A stretch of DNA of 64,000 nt from Cristatella mucedo (Eukaryota > Bryozoa > Phylactolaemata > Cristatellidae): the NCBI GenBank assembly GCA_009760855.2, contig WPIO01000031.1, forward strand, positions 3,039,001 to 3,103,000. Reading direction: 5' to 3'. The notes beneath the pieces are model-generated. The model made no database searches and had not been told where the DNA came from. It saw nothing but the letters and a program-made list of their open reading frames with translations. The translations under genes were made by a program, and so were the position numbers. How positions within the stretch are numbered: position 1 is the first letter of the stretch; the number at the start of each line of letters is the position of its first letter. Below are positions 33,183 to 46,057 of this stretch, piece after piece.

Positions 33183-33327
33183 GAGATAATAAAGGTTCTC
33201 CCAGTAGTCTTGGTTCATCAGCCTGAACGCATTCAGAAGACACCAGCCGAAGTTGTCCCAACTCGTGTAGCCAAAGTTCGGATTAGTCCCAATGTACTGC
33301 AGGCACAGGTAGTCTGACGGACACTTG
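33183..33327 (-). CDS. Nav1: Sodium channel exon: domain I pore loop with filter aspartate
   Basis: The 145-bp exon follows GTTTCAG and encodes [20 protein letters not shown], then [28 protein letters not shown]. The motif FRLM.QDYWE is the DI selectivity-filter loop; its aspartate is the D of the DEKA ring. The next residue is tyrosine, the aromatic position that in the family goes with high tetrodotoxin sensitivity. Asparagine replaces the usual threonine just before QD. The exon ends in phase 0 before GTGCGT, a slightly unusual donor. Confidence 0.95.
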
Positions 33328-33926
33328 CTGAAACGATATACGCAGGCTCGCTGTCCATCATTGCGACCATGGCATTATTGCTGCTGCTGCCGCCGGTGCG
33401 ACGAGGCGGTGAGGCGAGACACATCAGGCTCGGCCAGGCCAGCTGCCTAGCCGAGCCTGTATAAGCTTGCGGCAGCACCAGTCGCACGGATAGCCGCAGG
33501 GGGGCGTTACCACCCTGCTCAGAATGCTGCTGGAGAGCATCTGCTGATGCTGCAGCCCTTCGTATGGGGGGGGGGCAAAGCCGGCAGACAAGCTGCAGAC
33601 AGGCAGGACTGCTGTCGGATCAGAAGCACAGCAGCAGCAGCAGAGCAACGGGGCAGCCGGTCAAGGTGACTTGCTGTCCTGCAGAGGCAGTTCCAAGAGC
33701 TGCCCACTCGGCCGGCGGCTACTGCTCGGAGAGCATCTAGCAATGCCTCGTGCCTGCGATGACAGCTGTGCGGCGGTCATGCACCACCCGGCTCGTCGTA
33801 CGAGCAGTCACGTGCGCACTTACTTGCGTCTTACAATGAATGTCAGCAGAATTTTGTAAGAATGTTCGAGTGACAATTCTGCTCAAACCAATCTAGTAAC
33901 CTTTTACTCAGCCGAAATTAAAAATA

Positions 33927-33928
33927 TA

Positions 33929-33998
<70 letters not shown>
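33927..33998. repeat. (AT)n microsatellite
   Basis: An AT tract of about 70 bp that adjoins the 3' end of the next SINE. Confidence 0.95.
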
Positions 33999-34001
<3 letters not shown>

Positions 34002-34142
34002 CATTTGTATACCACCCCAAGATAACTTAATCTCTATTCAGGCGCTTCACATATGCCTTCGGGCTCGAGCCTACGACCTCAGCGAGACCTTGGTCTGGGG
34101 GTGGGGGTGGGGACAGCACCTTAACCGCTGGACCAAACCAGC
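33998..34142 (-). mobile_element. tRNA-derived SINE, family A
   Basis: On the minus strand TTTGGTCCAGCGGTTAAGG leads to GTCGTAGGCTCGAGCCCGAA, GGCATATGTGAAGCGCCTGA and ATAGAGATTAAGTTATCTTG. The 3' end runs into an (AT)n tract, as in the copy at 3533. A GGTGGGGG-type run is inserted in the body. Confidence 0.85.
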
Positions 34143-34235
34143 TTGGTTAAAGTGTTAGTTATTTTACCTCTGGCGAAACAAGCTAAAACTGGGCGGAAGG
34201 AGATCGGTGCGGATAGTGCTTCTTCTTCAGCCTGG

Positions 34236-34700
34236 CTATGCAATATTTTCTGGCCACGCCACTTGATGAAGAGCAAGTATAGGTTTTAAGAAAGTGGTAT
34301 CAACAAGGCAGCAAACCCCACTTTCATAGCACCCAAGCCCAGCTACAGATGTGTGTATCATTTGAATGGATCTTATTGAATAGGTGAAGAACGACTTGCA
34401 AAAGTCTAGGATGGCTTTCATTATAGCAGCAACTAGCTGTGTTAGTTTACCCTTGTAAAAGTAAGCCTGACTTTCTGCAATTCTATGTAGATGAAAGTAT
34501 ACTGACTTGACTGCATATCTGATGTGATGTGCTAGTGAAAGGCCATGTTGGGCCATTTTTGAACATCATCCCTATGTTCCATGCAGAGGGAACAGGAGAA
34601 ATGCAGGCTGTACCAATATTGAGGTTAAGGCATTCCAGTTTATGAGGAGCACGACGTTTGCCCATAGCCATTAGGTTAATCTTGTCGTCATCAACTTAAG
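34236..34700 (-). mobile_element. LINE relic
   Basis: A minus frame reads RYAVKSVYFHLHRIAE followed by AIMKAILDFCKS, aligning with the NSTVKSAYFQLHNIAK and TSRLDFCNS pieces of the family 1 LINE at 27990-28120. It is diverged and broken. Confidence 0.65.
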
Positions 34701-35543
34701 AAAGTTAATTGTCATTTAAGTCTAAATGTCGGCAACAGAAGTAGCGAGGAGTTTAGTGAATCTGATGTGTTGAGGAAAAAAAAGCTGTGAAGGAACCAAG
34801 CAGAAGCCAGAACTGATTGGCATCTGGATAAAAATATACAGCCTAGTTTGTTCTTGCTAATTACACTGACATGGAGGAGAATATAAATTGCAAAAAGAAT
34901 GCTATGCAGACAGGAACATTAGGCACCCTATACCTTAAAATCTCATCGGATTGACTGGTGGCTGATGGCATATACACTCCGATATCACGCTCTGAAATGG
35001 GGGTTAAATCACTGCAGAACAGTACCAGTGATCTCCAAATGAGACTCTGGCAGCTTGGGAGCGTTGATCCCTACGAGCCAGCAACCTGTCGCCTGCAGTT
35101 TATATGGATAGAAGCTGTGGCTTGTATCTTTGGCAACCGAATTCTAACGTTCACTGGGGGGGGGATTGAACAGGAATGGAGCTGGGGTGGGCATGGGGGC
35201 TCAACCTCCTTGAGGCAGAGTAGGGTGGGTGGGGACAGCAATCAGGGCAGCCACCTGCTTTATAGGGCTAGGGTTGGAGCTGCAGCAGGTGCATTCCGGT
35301 AGGGCATTGCCTCCTTACGTGAAAATACTGGCTCTATTGCCTTAAAGCCTTGACTTCAAAGTTCTGCTTACATTCGCTAGCCTTAAAAAGGTATACCCTG
35401 AATGAAAGCATTTGCACATTTCAATTTTGTAATGGGCTAAGCTACATTGACTTAAGTTGGGCCAACTAAGTGGTGACAACTCCCACGTTTGACAACGTCC
35501 CACGTCGATTGCAGTATTGTTTGGCACCACTGACTAGTTAAAG

Positions 35544-35546
<3 letters not shown>

Positions 35547-35620
<74 letters not shown>
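35547..35620. repeat. (GT)n microsatellite
   Basis: A pure GT tract of about 74 bp. Confidence 0.97.
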
Positions 35621-35944
35621 TTCGGCAGTGGCTCCAAATAAAATGCGCTTCAAAATACAGAGTGAGTTACTAAAGGCCATCTGCCTTGCGACAGATTGCC
35701 GAAATCTTGTTTAGCCTGAATGCAAAGTTTAACTTTGTTGACAGATTGATTGCCGGCATTTGTATACTTGACATGATTTACAATTCTTTGGAGATAGTTC
35801 CATTGGCATTAGTGCTACAATTACTAGAATTCTGAAATGCACTTCGAGGTTTCGGAAGTAAGCGATGATTTTCTTAAAATAAGTATTCTGCCTAAGGGAT
35901 CAGACTCGACAGCTACTGTACAGGTAATGCGCAATTAAATACAA

Positions 35945-37096
35945 CCGATTGCGGTTCTTTTCACGATTTATACTCTCCCTCTTGCTGAGGTGATTGCCAA
36001 GCACACTCGAGGCTTTCATATCTATGCGGATGACACTCAGTTGTACCTTTGCTTTGATCCCTCCCAACATTCGAGCACCACGAATTCTCTCAACTCACTT
36101 GCTGCATGTATTGATGACATCCGCACATAGACGGAAGCAAATTTTCTGAAAAATAAGCGATGATAAAACTAACTTACTACGTATGGGCAAACCCAGTGTG
36201 ATTCAGAAATTGGAAAGGCTGACGTTCAAAATTGGCTCTGCCAGCATATCTCCTGTTGAATAAGCTCAAAATCTAGGTGTCATGTTCCAAAGAGACCTCT
36301 CGTAAGACGACCACATGCACTCCACAATCAAGTCTGCCTACTTTCAGCTACACAACATTGCTAAAATTTGGGCTTGTTTAGATAAGGATACCACGTCTAA
36401 GTTGGCCCATGCATTTGTGACATCGCGTCTTGACTTCTGTAACTCGCTGCTTGCTGGCCTACCGGCCTGTGCAATCAAGCGATTACAGCTGGTGCAAAAC
36501 TCTGCAGCTAGACTTGTCTGTCGTGAGCATCACAGTTGCCACATCAGACCACTTCTCGCCAACCTGCACTGGCTACCAGTCAAGCAACGGATCGACTTCA
36601 AGGTTTTGTCACTCACTTTTAGGTCACCTCATTCTTTGGCTCCAGCCTATCTCTCAGATCTACTCCCCCACCAGGCCAAGCATCGTACCACCTGCTTTTC
36701 GGAATCTGACAGCTTGCCACTACCTTGTACAAACCTCAAATCCTTTAGAGACCGTGCATTTAGCTCGTATGCTCCCAAAGCCTGGAGCTCACTCCCGACC
36801 TGCGACAGAACGTCCCCTGACTTGACCACATTTAAAAAAAACTTGAAAACACATCTATTTAGGACAGCATTTAGTGGGTCCCTGTGAATCCTCCTTGATG
36901 TGCTTATGCGTGCTGACACTGTGCATGCTGCCACTAACCAGATTTGCATGCTGACCCTGTGCATGTCACCCCTCACCATGCTATTCATGTTCTTTATCAA
37001 GCATGATATTACTCACCATTCAATCGCGCTTCCCTTTGCAGCAAATTTGAAGTGCCTTGGAAGAGATTGAGTTCTCTGAGGGCGCTTGATCAAGTG

Positions 37097-37136
<40 letters not shown>
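35945..37136 (+). mobile_element. CR1/L2-like LINE, family 1, longest copy
   Basis: It begins inside the reverse transcriptase: [16 protein letters not shown] holds the YADD box. After a stop and a frameshift it continues as an open frame (36315-36887) with VTSRLDFCNSLLAGLPACAI, LQLVQNSAARLVCREH and YAPKAWSSLPT. The 3' UTR and stem-loop tail match 28500-28800, ending in an (ATT)n tract (37098-37134). It is 5' truncated, antisense to the host gene and inactive. Confidence 0.88.
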
Positions 37137-37605
37137 GCACTTGTATTCACTGCTCAAATCAAACCACCTGGGCAATGTGGCAATTGCACCACCTTTACTC
37201 TAACCTAATGAATGAGAAGGTTAAACTCAACTACAGCAGGCGCATTGTAGGATTGACACAGTACGTTGTCAGCATGATATTTTTTTAGCTTCCAGAATGT
37301 ACTAGAGGTCCGTGGTATTAACAGACCAGTCTGCCACACGTGCTGAGAGTCAAGATGCAATTATCCAGTTGGTATTCCTGTCTGCCCAGTCTGGGCACAT
37401 ATAAATGACAAGGCTGTGGCTGGATGGCTAACGGCGATCACAAGACTGTCACGGAGCATAGGCTGGAAGACAACTGCATGCTCAATCTCACTTTAGTGCA
37501 TGAGCACTACCTCAGAAAAGGATGTAGATGGTACACGTAGGGATATCTACAGCAGCTGTAAAAAATAGCCTCATGGAGGAGAGGCCATCTGTGTACCCAA
37601 CTCAC

Positions 37606-37669
37606 CCAGCTTCCGATAGGTTGCTGCATAGGTATTGATCCGTGGTTTTGCTTTCTGTATACCAGTTAT
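37606..37669 (-). CDS. Nav1: Sodium channel exon: domain I extracellular loop microexon
   Basis: This 64-bp exon is recognised from phase and sequence. After CGTTTCAG it reads (D)NWYTESKTTDQYLCSNLSEAG, where the first residue is split with the previous exon. It corresponds to the NWY...LCGN.SGAG stretch of the DI turret in other sodium channels. It carries one sequon (NLS) and a cysteine that pairs in the turret in the family. It ends after two bases of the glycine codon, and the next exon supplies the C. The exon starts with two completing bases and ends with two, exactly what its neighbours require. Donor GTGAGTTG. Confidence 0.9.
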
Positions 37670-38974
37670 CTGAAACGCAGACAGAGTAGTTGTCAGCAGG
37701 AAATGAATTAGGCTGTCATTCATTCATTAGTTAGTCATTCAGTGAATGGAGTGCAATAGATTGATTGCAGGTGACGAAAAATAGCCCAGCATTTGATCAC
37801 AACCTTGCCCTAAGGTGCCACTGTTACTAGTCGATTCTGTGAAGATCAAAAGACCTTAAGCAATCGGCATTTATTCTCCGTAACGGTATCTCGACACCAG
37901 AACGAAACAGGACTGGAGCCCAGCTTGCGATTGTCGCAGTGCGTTTGCTGCGATCCCAGTGCACGAGTGCAGGCAGCTGTACGACGTGAGATGAAACTGA
38001 AGCAGCCCTATAGATTCACCGGCACGCTGCATTCGATCCGGAAGGTCACAGCGCCTGCTAAGATAAGAGAGACTGCCGAGCTGCTCCGAGCATGAGCAAC
38101 ACTGAGCCGACTGCTGCCCAGTGTGCTCATAAGGTGCCGAAGGAAACTCCTTGTCAAAAAATGCAATGCCAGTAGTAACCTAACTGGTACCAGCCGATGC
38201 ACATGCACGGTGGGTTTCCTTTTTTCAACGCCTATAGGCTCGGGAGTCACGGTGCTGAGCTTTTGCTTTATGAAGCTATTGCAGCTAGTCTATTCTATTA
38301 TATTCCACTGTCTGCACTCTGCTGCAGGAGCTGCTGCTCCTGCTACTGCTGCTGCCCACGCCGACGTGGCTGCTGTTGCTGCAGTTCTTTTGGGGTGCTA
38401 CACGAATTTCAAAGTATTATTATTCTTATTATTCTTATTATTTACAGATGCATACGATTAGCATATACATATGCATAGCATATGCATACGATTAGCACAT
38501 GGGGGACACTTATTTTTATAGGCAACCGAAGCCGCGACAGTAACCGAAGTATTCGGGGCATGCACAGCAAATAGCAGCCGACGGCCGACAGCTTGTACTT
38601 GTACGAGACAAGGACAAGAGGACATCAGGAGTAGACATCAGGCCTGCAGGCAGGTGGTTCGCACTGGCATGGCCAGGTTTCCATGTGAGGCAAAAACACT
38701 CGCTTTTAATGAGAGTAATTAAAAATGGCTGCAAAGGCATAGCAAAAGTCGAAGTTGTGACTTTAGCCCCTCCGTCGTGCTTCTTTTTGGATCCTGCAAG
38801 TGATTATGCTGTTCAGCTTCCTTCGTGTAGTGCACAGCTATATGAGGCAGTTCTATTCGATGCATTAATCACACTCTTATAAAGATCAAGCATACTGCAA
38901 TTACTTACATTTATTGTCAACTTACTCAAGCTCTAGCTTAATTCCGGGACAATATGTAGGCTCTCCAGATTCTC

Positions 38975-39098
<124 letters not shown>

Positions 39099-39345
39099 TC
39101 TCTCTCACCAAGGGCCTGAGAGTGAGCCGAAAGTTTCTCCAGCCATCAAATGATGATAGATGCCCCCTAGCTAGAAGAAAGCGAGTGAGGGCAGAGCAGT
39201 CACGATTAGTCAGGAAGCACGTGGTTCGCGAGTGGCTCACTTGTTTTGAGCATCACTCGAGCATCACTTTCTTAATTGGCCAGCTCTTTTCGACAGCCTG
39301 GTTTGGCCTGGGGCTTAAGGTATTCAACTCTTTAACGACCGAACT

Positions 39346-39460
39346 CTAAGTGCTCACCCTTACGACCGAGGCTGTGGGCGCGAGCCCTGTGGCAAATGTG
39401 TAGGCGCCTAGATATATATTCAGCTCTCTTAGGGGCTATGCAAATAAATTTTATTTTTAA
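39346..39460 (+). mobile_element. SINE family A, 3' part
   Basis: GACCGAGGCTGTGGGCGCGAG (degraded B box), GGCAAATGTGTAGGCGCCTA and GATATATATTCAGCTCTCTT, then GGGGCTATGCAAATAAAT. The 5' tRNA-like part is mostly lost. Confidence 0.65.
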
Positions 39461-39607
39461 ATTTTTCTTGTCATATACAAGTAGTTACAAAATTTAAAGT
39501 AAAGTTGGTCCTATCTAGCAGCTCACTTATACTGCAGCAAAAAAGGCTGAGTGGCTATCAGCTCTTGCACTCCACTGGCAGTAGGAAATACACGAGTGAC
39601 TGCAGCA

Positions 39608-39732
39608 GACTCGAACCCACTACCCTGGCGGTGATGACCTAGCACCACTGCAGCCCTAGGCTACAATCCTGGAGCTTTGGATCTCAAAGACGGCTAACTT
39701 TTTTCGTTTGCACTCCTGTTGATTATCTTACC
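39608..39732 (-). repeat. tRNA-like repeat, copy 1 of 2
   Basis: On the minus strand it contains CCAGGGTAGTGGGTTCGAGTCT, a Pol III B-box-like core, preceded by GCCTAGGGCTGCAGTGGTGC. The same sequence recurs at 41081-41200, differing by a 7-base indel and a few substitutions. Confidence 0.75.
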
Positions 39733-41080
39733 TTGTCAAATCAGCTACAGACGTGCGGCACACCAATGAATAATACCGACCCGGGCTACCTTATTTATTT
39801 ACCTAGGCCTCAGGTTGCCTTTGCTTTAGGCAGGTAAAAGCTGGGCTTTTGGGATGACGTCATCGGATGGGCGAATCCCGTGGCAGGCTGGAGCGCTGTG
39901 CTGCTTGCTAGCTAAATATAGACCGCTCCTTTAAGCTGTGCGGCCTTGATAGGTAGGAAAAGCTAGCTCACAGGGGAGAGGGGTCTTCGCATTAGCTGGA
40001 CGTTGACGTTAAACGATGACGGTGCATCCTAAAAGAAGGTATACTGGCTGACCTCTGCGGTCATGGTGGCTTTGCCATCAGTAGGCTCGTTGACCCACTG
40101 GCTATTTGTACAGCTTCCCAGCTGTTTGCCAGCTCCGACTTGTCAGCTAGCCATGCAGAGCTCCTCAGCAGCAGCAGCAGCATCAGAGGGGGCGTCACCT
40201 CGGCAGTGCCAGGTGCTGCCTGGCACATTCGGTGCGTCCTGGATGCCTCGGATCGCTGCTGCTGCTGCTGCTGCTGTTGGACCTCCGCTTGTGAATTCGC
40301 TTTGGCAGCAGCGTCTTCCGGCCAGCGGACTTCGCCGAAGAACACCGAGGAGCTCGTGTTCGTTGAGCTGCATTGGCTGCAGGCGGGTCCGCCTGGTGCC
40401 AGGATTACTGCTTAGCTCCCGCGTGCCTTTCTGCGATTTGACCCTGTTGTGGCCCTGTTGCCTGCAAGGTCTTCTGGCATACGCGAGCGACTGCTCGCCC
40501 ATTCAACCTTGGCAATCTTCTGCAAACTCGCTCTTAGGTTTCGACTGAGGCAGAAGTTCTGGGTGGAAGCAGGGAAACTAAGGCTGCTTAGCCATTCTTC
40601 TTTGCCACGTGTCGGGCCTAGTACGTAGAGCTTCTTCCTTGGGAGATTCGCCGGCCTCTTCTGCTGGCCATTAAGCTAAGCAAGCCTCTTTGTTCACTCG
40701 GCTTGCCGAGCTGGTGCTGGCGATGACGAATCGGCAGTTGAATGAGCTTACCTGGTTATTGCCCGATAGCCATCCACATTCTGGCAGAATAACTTCACAG
40801 TGATTACTCGGAAGTTGGAAAACAGAGCCTCCCTGGGCACATATGTTGATCAGCTTCCGGACTGCTACTACCCCAAGGTGGTTTACTTATATCGCTGCCT
40901 GACTATCGGCCCCGTCGATTCCATCGAGGCACCTCTGTTTTTCTCGAACGAGTGGGCATTTCCGCCCGTCGAGCCGCTCGGCAGCTTCAACGATGTCGCA
41001 AGTCTGCTAAATAGCTGGCAGCTCTGGTCGGACTCCCACGGTGCCGGCATACACCATCGAGCTAGTCAGCGAAGCTGGAC

Positions 41081-41200
41081 AGACTCGAACCCACTACCCT
41101 GGTGGTGATGACCTAGCACCACCGCAGCCCTAGGCTACAATCCTGGAGCTTTGGATCTCAAAGACTTTTTTTCGTTTGCACTCCTGTTGATTATCTTACC
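41081..41200 (-). repeat. tRNA-like repeat, copy 2 of 2
   Basis: Near-identical to 39608-39732 from AGACTCGAACCCACTACC to TGTTGATTATCTTACC (plus strand). It is either a segmental duplication or a low-copy SINE. Confidence 0.75.
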
Positions 41201-42118
41201 TCTGCTGCTGCTGCTCTCGCGCCCCCCCCCCTCTCATGCTGCTGCTGCTGAAGGAGCTCTGCCTGACATCCAGGCTACTGCGGGATGAATGCACCACTTG
41301 TCGGAACACCAGGACCGTGGATGCGTGGCCAGCAGTTGTATGTCTGTGTGAAAGTTAGCTGTTCTGGATTCGAAGTTCCTAAATAACAAATATAGCTAAT
41401 AAAAGTGCTTCAGGTAAACTTTTCGAAATGTCACCAGAGAGATGTGCACTCTAAAAAACAGCTGAACTGCATCCAAGAGTAATGCATTTAGGAGTCCAGC
41501 TGTCCGTAAATCAGTGGCTTAATTTCAGAATGCCGGACGAGGGGGACTCAACTTCCGGTAGGGACACTGCTGGTTGGGGCACTTTATGAGGTAGTTTACC
41601 TGAATGAGTTTGATAATAATAATAATATTAATAATATTAATAATTTGTTTTAGTACTTAAAGAGAACTACCTCACTTTCCGGGCACATTACAAATCAATG
41701 TAATAAGAGAAGCAATAACCAAAAATTAATGACAAGCCAAAGCACATAAGCATCGTGCTTTGATCAAGAGGAAAAGCACACAAAGGACACTTAATGCCAC
41801 TGATTTGCAGGATCACAGACCAGTAAGAGGCACTAAAAGGAAGCACACGTGACCACGTGCAGTGTACATACGAACAAAAAAGGACAAGTTTACTGGGGCG
41901 CTGGGAAGCTGAGCCGGACAGGCAGGCTTTTAACTAAGACTTGAGCAATGCAGAGCCAATTCAGGTGGTCACAGAAGCCGGAAATAAAATCCATATGTTA
42001 TGTACATGTATGACCCGAAAGCCCGATGGCCTAAATATAGCAATTTAGTGCTATGAACACCAAGATGCCTGGAGGCCAATTAAGGGGTGGATCAAGAGTG
42101 AATCTAAGGAGCAATGCC

Positions 42119-42276
42119 GCCTGGTTTGGCCCAATGGTTAAGGTACTTACCTTTAACGTCCGAGGTCAAGGTGAATGTATTTGATGACCGAGGTCGTGGG
42201 CTCGAACCTCGAGGCATATGTGAAGTGCCTATATAGAGATTCTATAAGTTCTCTAATGGTGCTATAGAAAGTAATT
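42119..42276 (+). mobile_element. tRNA-derived SINE, family A
   Basis: TTTGGCCCAATGGTTAAGG (A box), GTCGTGGGCTCGAACCTCGA (B box), then GGCATATGTGAAGTGCC, TATAGAGATTCTATAAG and GGTGCTATAGAAAG. Full-length family layout. Confidence 0.85.
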
Positions 42277-42960
42277 ATATATACAAATTTATTTATTTAA
42301 GGAAGTCGGATATATAAATAAGCTGGTGCAAGTGAACGAAGCTGTAGGCCAGAGAAAATATCTTGAGTGCGATTGGATTGAATCTAGAGCCAGTGAAGCT
42401 CCGCGTGAAGTGGGTGATGTAGCAGCTATACTGTGATGTAGAAGCTATGCTGTGATGTAGAAGCTATGCTGTTGAAGGCAGACCTGTCGAGCTGCTTATT
42501 TTAGCACCGTTTGCAGGCAATTGACGTTTTAGGCTGAGAAATTAAGATAAAGGGAATCGTAGCAATCTACACGCCTTGTCACAAATGCTTGAATTAGTTT
42601 GGTGATTATGGTGGGCATGCGTATGGGTGTGCTTATGTATGCTGGCATATAAAAGAGGTTTTTACTCTTCCAGAACGTTTCTATTAATTGACCACTGATA
42701 CTGAACTAAACTCTCTCATATACTCCTCACCCATAAAATCGAATTGTTACAATTATTGCAATTATTAAGTGCTTTGTTTTGCTCAATTAAATTTGATAGT
42801 GCGTTTTTTTTTAAATTTGGAGTGGCAGATTTAATTGCTGACGTATCAGTCTGCAGTCGGTCTGTCTGTCCGTCCGTCCGGCTGCCTTCCTGCCCAAGTG
42901 TCGACCTGCTGATCCCTCTTCTTGCTTGTTCCTCTTCAGCCTCTCTCCCATTGCGTCCGC

Positions 42961-42964
42961 CCCT

Positions 42965-43039
<75 letters not shown>

Positions 43040-43080
43040 CCCTCCTCTCCCTCCCTCCCTCCCTCCCTCCCTCCCTCCCT

Positions 43081-43128
<48 letters not shown>
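42961..43128. repeat. (CT)n / (CCCT)n compound microsatellite
   Basis: A CT tract, a short CTCCTCTCC spacer, about nine CCCT units, then CT again. The many Ser/Leu and Arg/Glu frames here are artefacts. Confidence 0.97.
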
Positions 43129-43132
<4 letters not shown>

Positions 43133-44097
43133 AAGCATGGCATAGACAGACAGGACTGTCGAAAACCGAGAGCAGACCGACCGGCGCCCGAAGTTCGATG
43201 AGTTGGGGCCCTGAGCCCCGGAACTGAACTAGCAGTCTGCATATAGCAGCAATTGCTCTGAGCGGACAGCGATCGTCAGCTAAGTGGGAGCAGCAGCTAT
43301 CGCAGTCTGGGTTAACACGGCAGTCGACGGCCACGACACCGAGGTCACACAGCACGGCCAATCTCGAGCCGCTGTCAGCGTAGAGAGTGCACTCCTCTTT
43401 TCTTCATGCACAGCCACTGTTGAGACACGTGTGGGCGGGGCAGACTGTAATAGCGTTTCGAGCAAGGCTCCTCCAAGTTGAGGGAGTCAATATTTGCCTG
43501 TCTGGGACGTGCCGTTTACCGGGCACTGCTGCTTTGCTTCAGGCTAGGCGATAGCCGGTACGTCCGGGATCGGAAAACGGCATCAGCATCAGTCCCATAC
43601 CCGCCAGCCAGAAAAACTCGGATAGATGGATGCACTGGCAGCAGTGCTAAGGCACCCCTGGAGTAGCCTGCCTGCCTGCCTGCCAGGCCGGCCTGCCTGC
43701 CACTCAACCAAACCGCCTGCCCTAGCTGAACCCCAGACATCCAGCCACTGGTGGCCGACCTCGACCCGGGGGGGGGGGGCCACACAGGAAACAGCCACTG
43801 GAGGGGGGGCTGGGTGATAAAAGCCAGCCAGGCAAAGCTGCCTGTCCTAAGAGCCCTTCGTCCGCAGGAAGGGGTGCGCTTGCCTGCCGCCATGGCCGGT
43901 TTGTAGAGCTAGAGGCAGCTTGCAGGTGCTTGGTGGTGGCCAGCTTCATCTCAAAACTGGGCTTTCGGCAGGCAGCCTAACTGCAGGAGGAGGGGTATCG
44001 CCACGGCACCCCCTCCCGTGTGTCACTACCCAGCGTCATCAATTCTGTCACAGCTTATATCAATCCAAAATGTTACTCGCAGGCTGGGAACAAAAGC

Positions 44098-44172
44098 AAA
44101 AATAATAATCAATGAAGCTGGTATAGCGCCCGAAGAAGAACTAATCTCCACCCGCCGGCGCTTTACAGTTCG
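44098..44172 (-). mobile_element. SINE/LINE 3' tail fragment
   Basis: The plus strand reads AATAATAATCAATGAAG, GTATAGCGCCCGAAGAAGAA and CTAATCTCCACCCGCCGGCG, a reversed and diverged copy of the shared stem-loop tail. Confidence 0.6.
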
Positions 44173-46057
44173 GCAGATGAATCGACACCCTGCAGTTAGT
44201 GGCAAGCACTGTGTACAGTTTGTTAAGGGAAACGAGTTGTAGCATAGTGAAGAGCGGGTGCAGTGAGCCTGTTGTGACCACTGGACCGAGGATCTTGAAA
44301 TCGATCCGATCCTTGCCAGGGAGCCAGCTAGGGTCGGACTCCGGTGGTGGAGATGCCAGCAAACTCAACTTTGGTCGCATGCACTTCCGGAAGCTGCTGC
44401 TCCGGCAGTAGCTGCTGGCTCGGTGCAGCTGGTGCATTTCCGCACAGCCCTATCCTTTGTGCATAAGCCGGACCCTCCTCGCCCCCATGCACAGGTGGTA
44501 GAAAGGCAGAGGATAAGCACTGGGGGACTATCCTCGGGTAGGGACTGGGCAGCATAGCTGGGGTTTCACTATCCTCGGTTAGAAACTATGAGGAGTAGCT
44601 GGGGTTTCCTATGCAGGCGACACGACCCATGCGAGACAGACCAAAGGGCAAATATCAAGCGAACACGTGACGGACGATGGACAGACCACTGCTGCAGTGC
44701 AGCTAAGCCAACCTCGAAGCAGCTGCTAGAGGCATACTAGCTAGATCAAGTGACCGCGGACAGTTCGATCCAAATGCTGAGCCTCGAGCTGCTCCATTCA
44801 AAAGCAAACAGTCGAGCTAGTTCTTTACTGATCCGACTTAGGAGGATGGGGCGATGATCGCAAAACAATGTGGCCCCACTGTGTGGCAGCCATCCCGGCT
44901 GGCTTCGACAGCAATGGCGATGGATTTTCGAGCAGGCCTGCCGTGGCCTCTGATACAACGCTTTGATGCTCCGGCTGAGTGTGAGCACAGAGTGGGGGGC
45001 ACACTTTCGCCTTTCACAGCACGGACGTCCGAGTAAGGATTGGTGTCCGGCCTACCCCTTTACTGTAAGCCAGTCTTTCAACCACACTTGCATCAAACAG
45101 CAGCCTTGCTCAGGGCGGCTGCTGATGGCCGGCCTCATTAGCAATCATGGCTGCCTGTCATTGGTCTTAATGACAGCAATCAATAGCTAGGCCTGATTTC
45201 GAAAAGCCATAATAAGTGCTTCTCGTGTCGAAGCCCGGCGGCAGCTCACCGACTCCAGGGACATGCATACTTCAGCTGCAGGAGCTCTGCCATCGGATCG
45301 AGTCAGCTCTCATCAGGAGCCACCGGGCCACCAAGGGTCACCTAGCAGTTGAACTGGGCGGGGCAGCCCTGCTAGGCTCCCCAATGCTCAGGGGGGACAA
45401 CCCTTCTACACTCCCCCAATGCTCGGCCACAGCTGCTGTCACGGATGCAGTCTATCGGAGGAGGCCCTCGGGGAATCCCGGGCAGAGCAGGTCTGATGGC
45501 ATCATTCGCTGCTGCCCGGGCTGCTCAGTCAGCCGGCCAACGCTGGCAATCAAGCTAGATAGCCCAGAGCAGCAGAACTTCACAGAGGTACACGTGCAGC
45601 CTGAGCTGAATGTGGGGTGTTGGGTGTGGGCACGATGCCCCCTCCCAGTGATGCATTCTGTAGTGAAGAGTCCCCTTTTAGGACTCGTCTAGTTTGTGCA
45701 GAATTACCGAGCTCTAATGGGTCTGATAAGTGTATACACGTGTTGCCACGGAGAGGAACAAAGCAGGAGTCGCTTACCCCACTCCTCCCCCCAGATTGCA
45801 CTTTACGTTTGTACTTCAGTGACGAGACTCCGCAGCAGGTGCTGCCACTGATATTGCCACGTGACTTGCCACCGGTCACGCTGAGCATTCAGCAAGATAA
45901 TCCACTGGCATGAGGAGCAATCGCTCGCAGCGATTGCAGTGACACTGCTGTGGTCGCTTATGAACTGGGCCCGACAGCCCGAGCTCGTCGGCAGCAAGCT
46001 TGCTCTCGCCGCTGTAGGGAGGTCATTCAGGAGTCTAGTCGAGGTAGAATCGCTCAC

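Larger units (their letters stand above)
33328..37605 (-). other. Intron upstream of the DI pore-loop exon
   Basis: The intron is 4.3 kb. It holds an (AT)n tract, a SINE, a LINE relic, a (GT)n tract and a long LINE (listed). 33.33-33.9 kb has G-runs and GCA-rich sequence only. 34.96-35.3 kb has a G-rich stretch of unknown nature. Confidence 0.7.
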
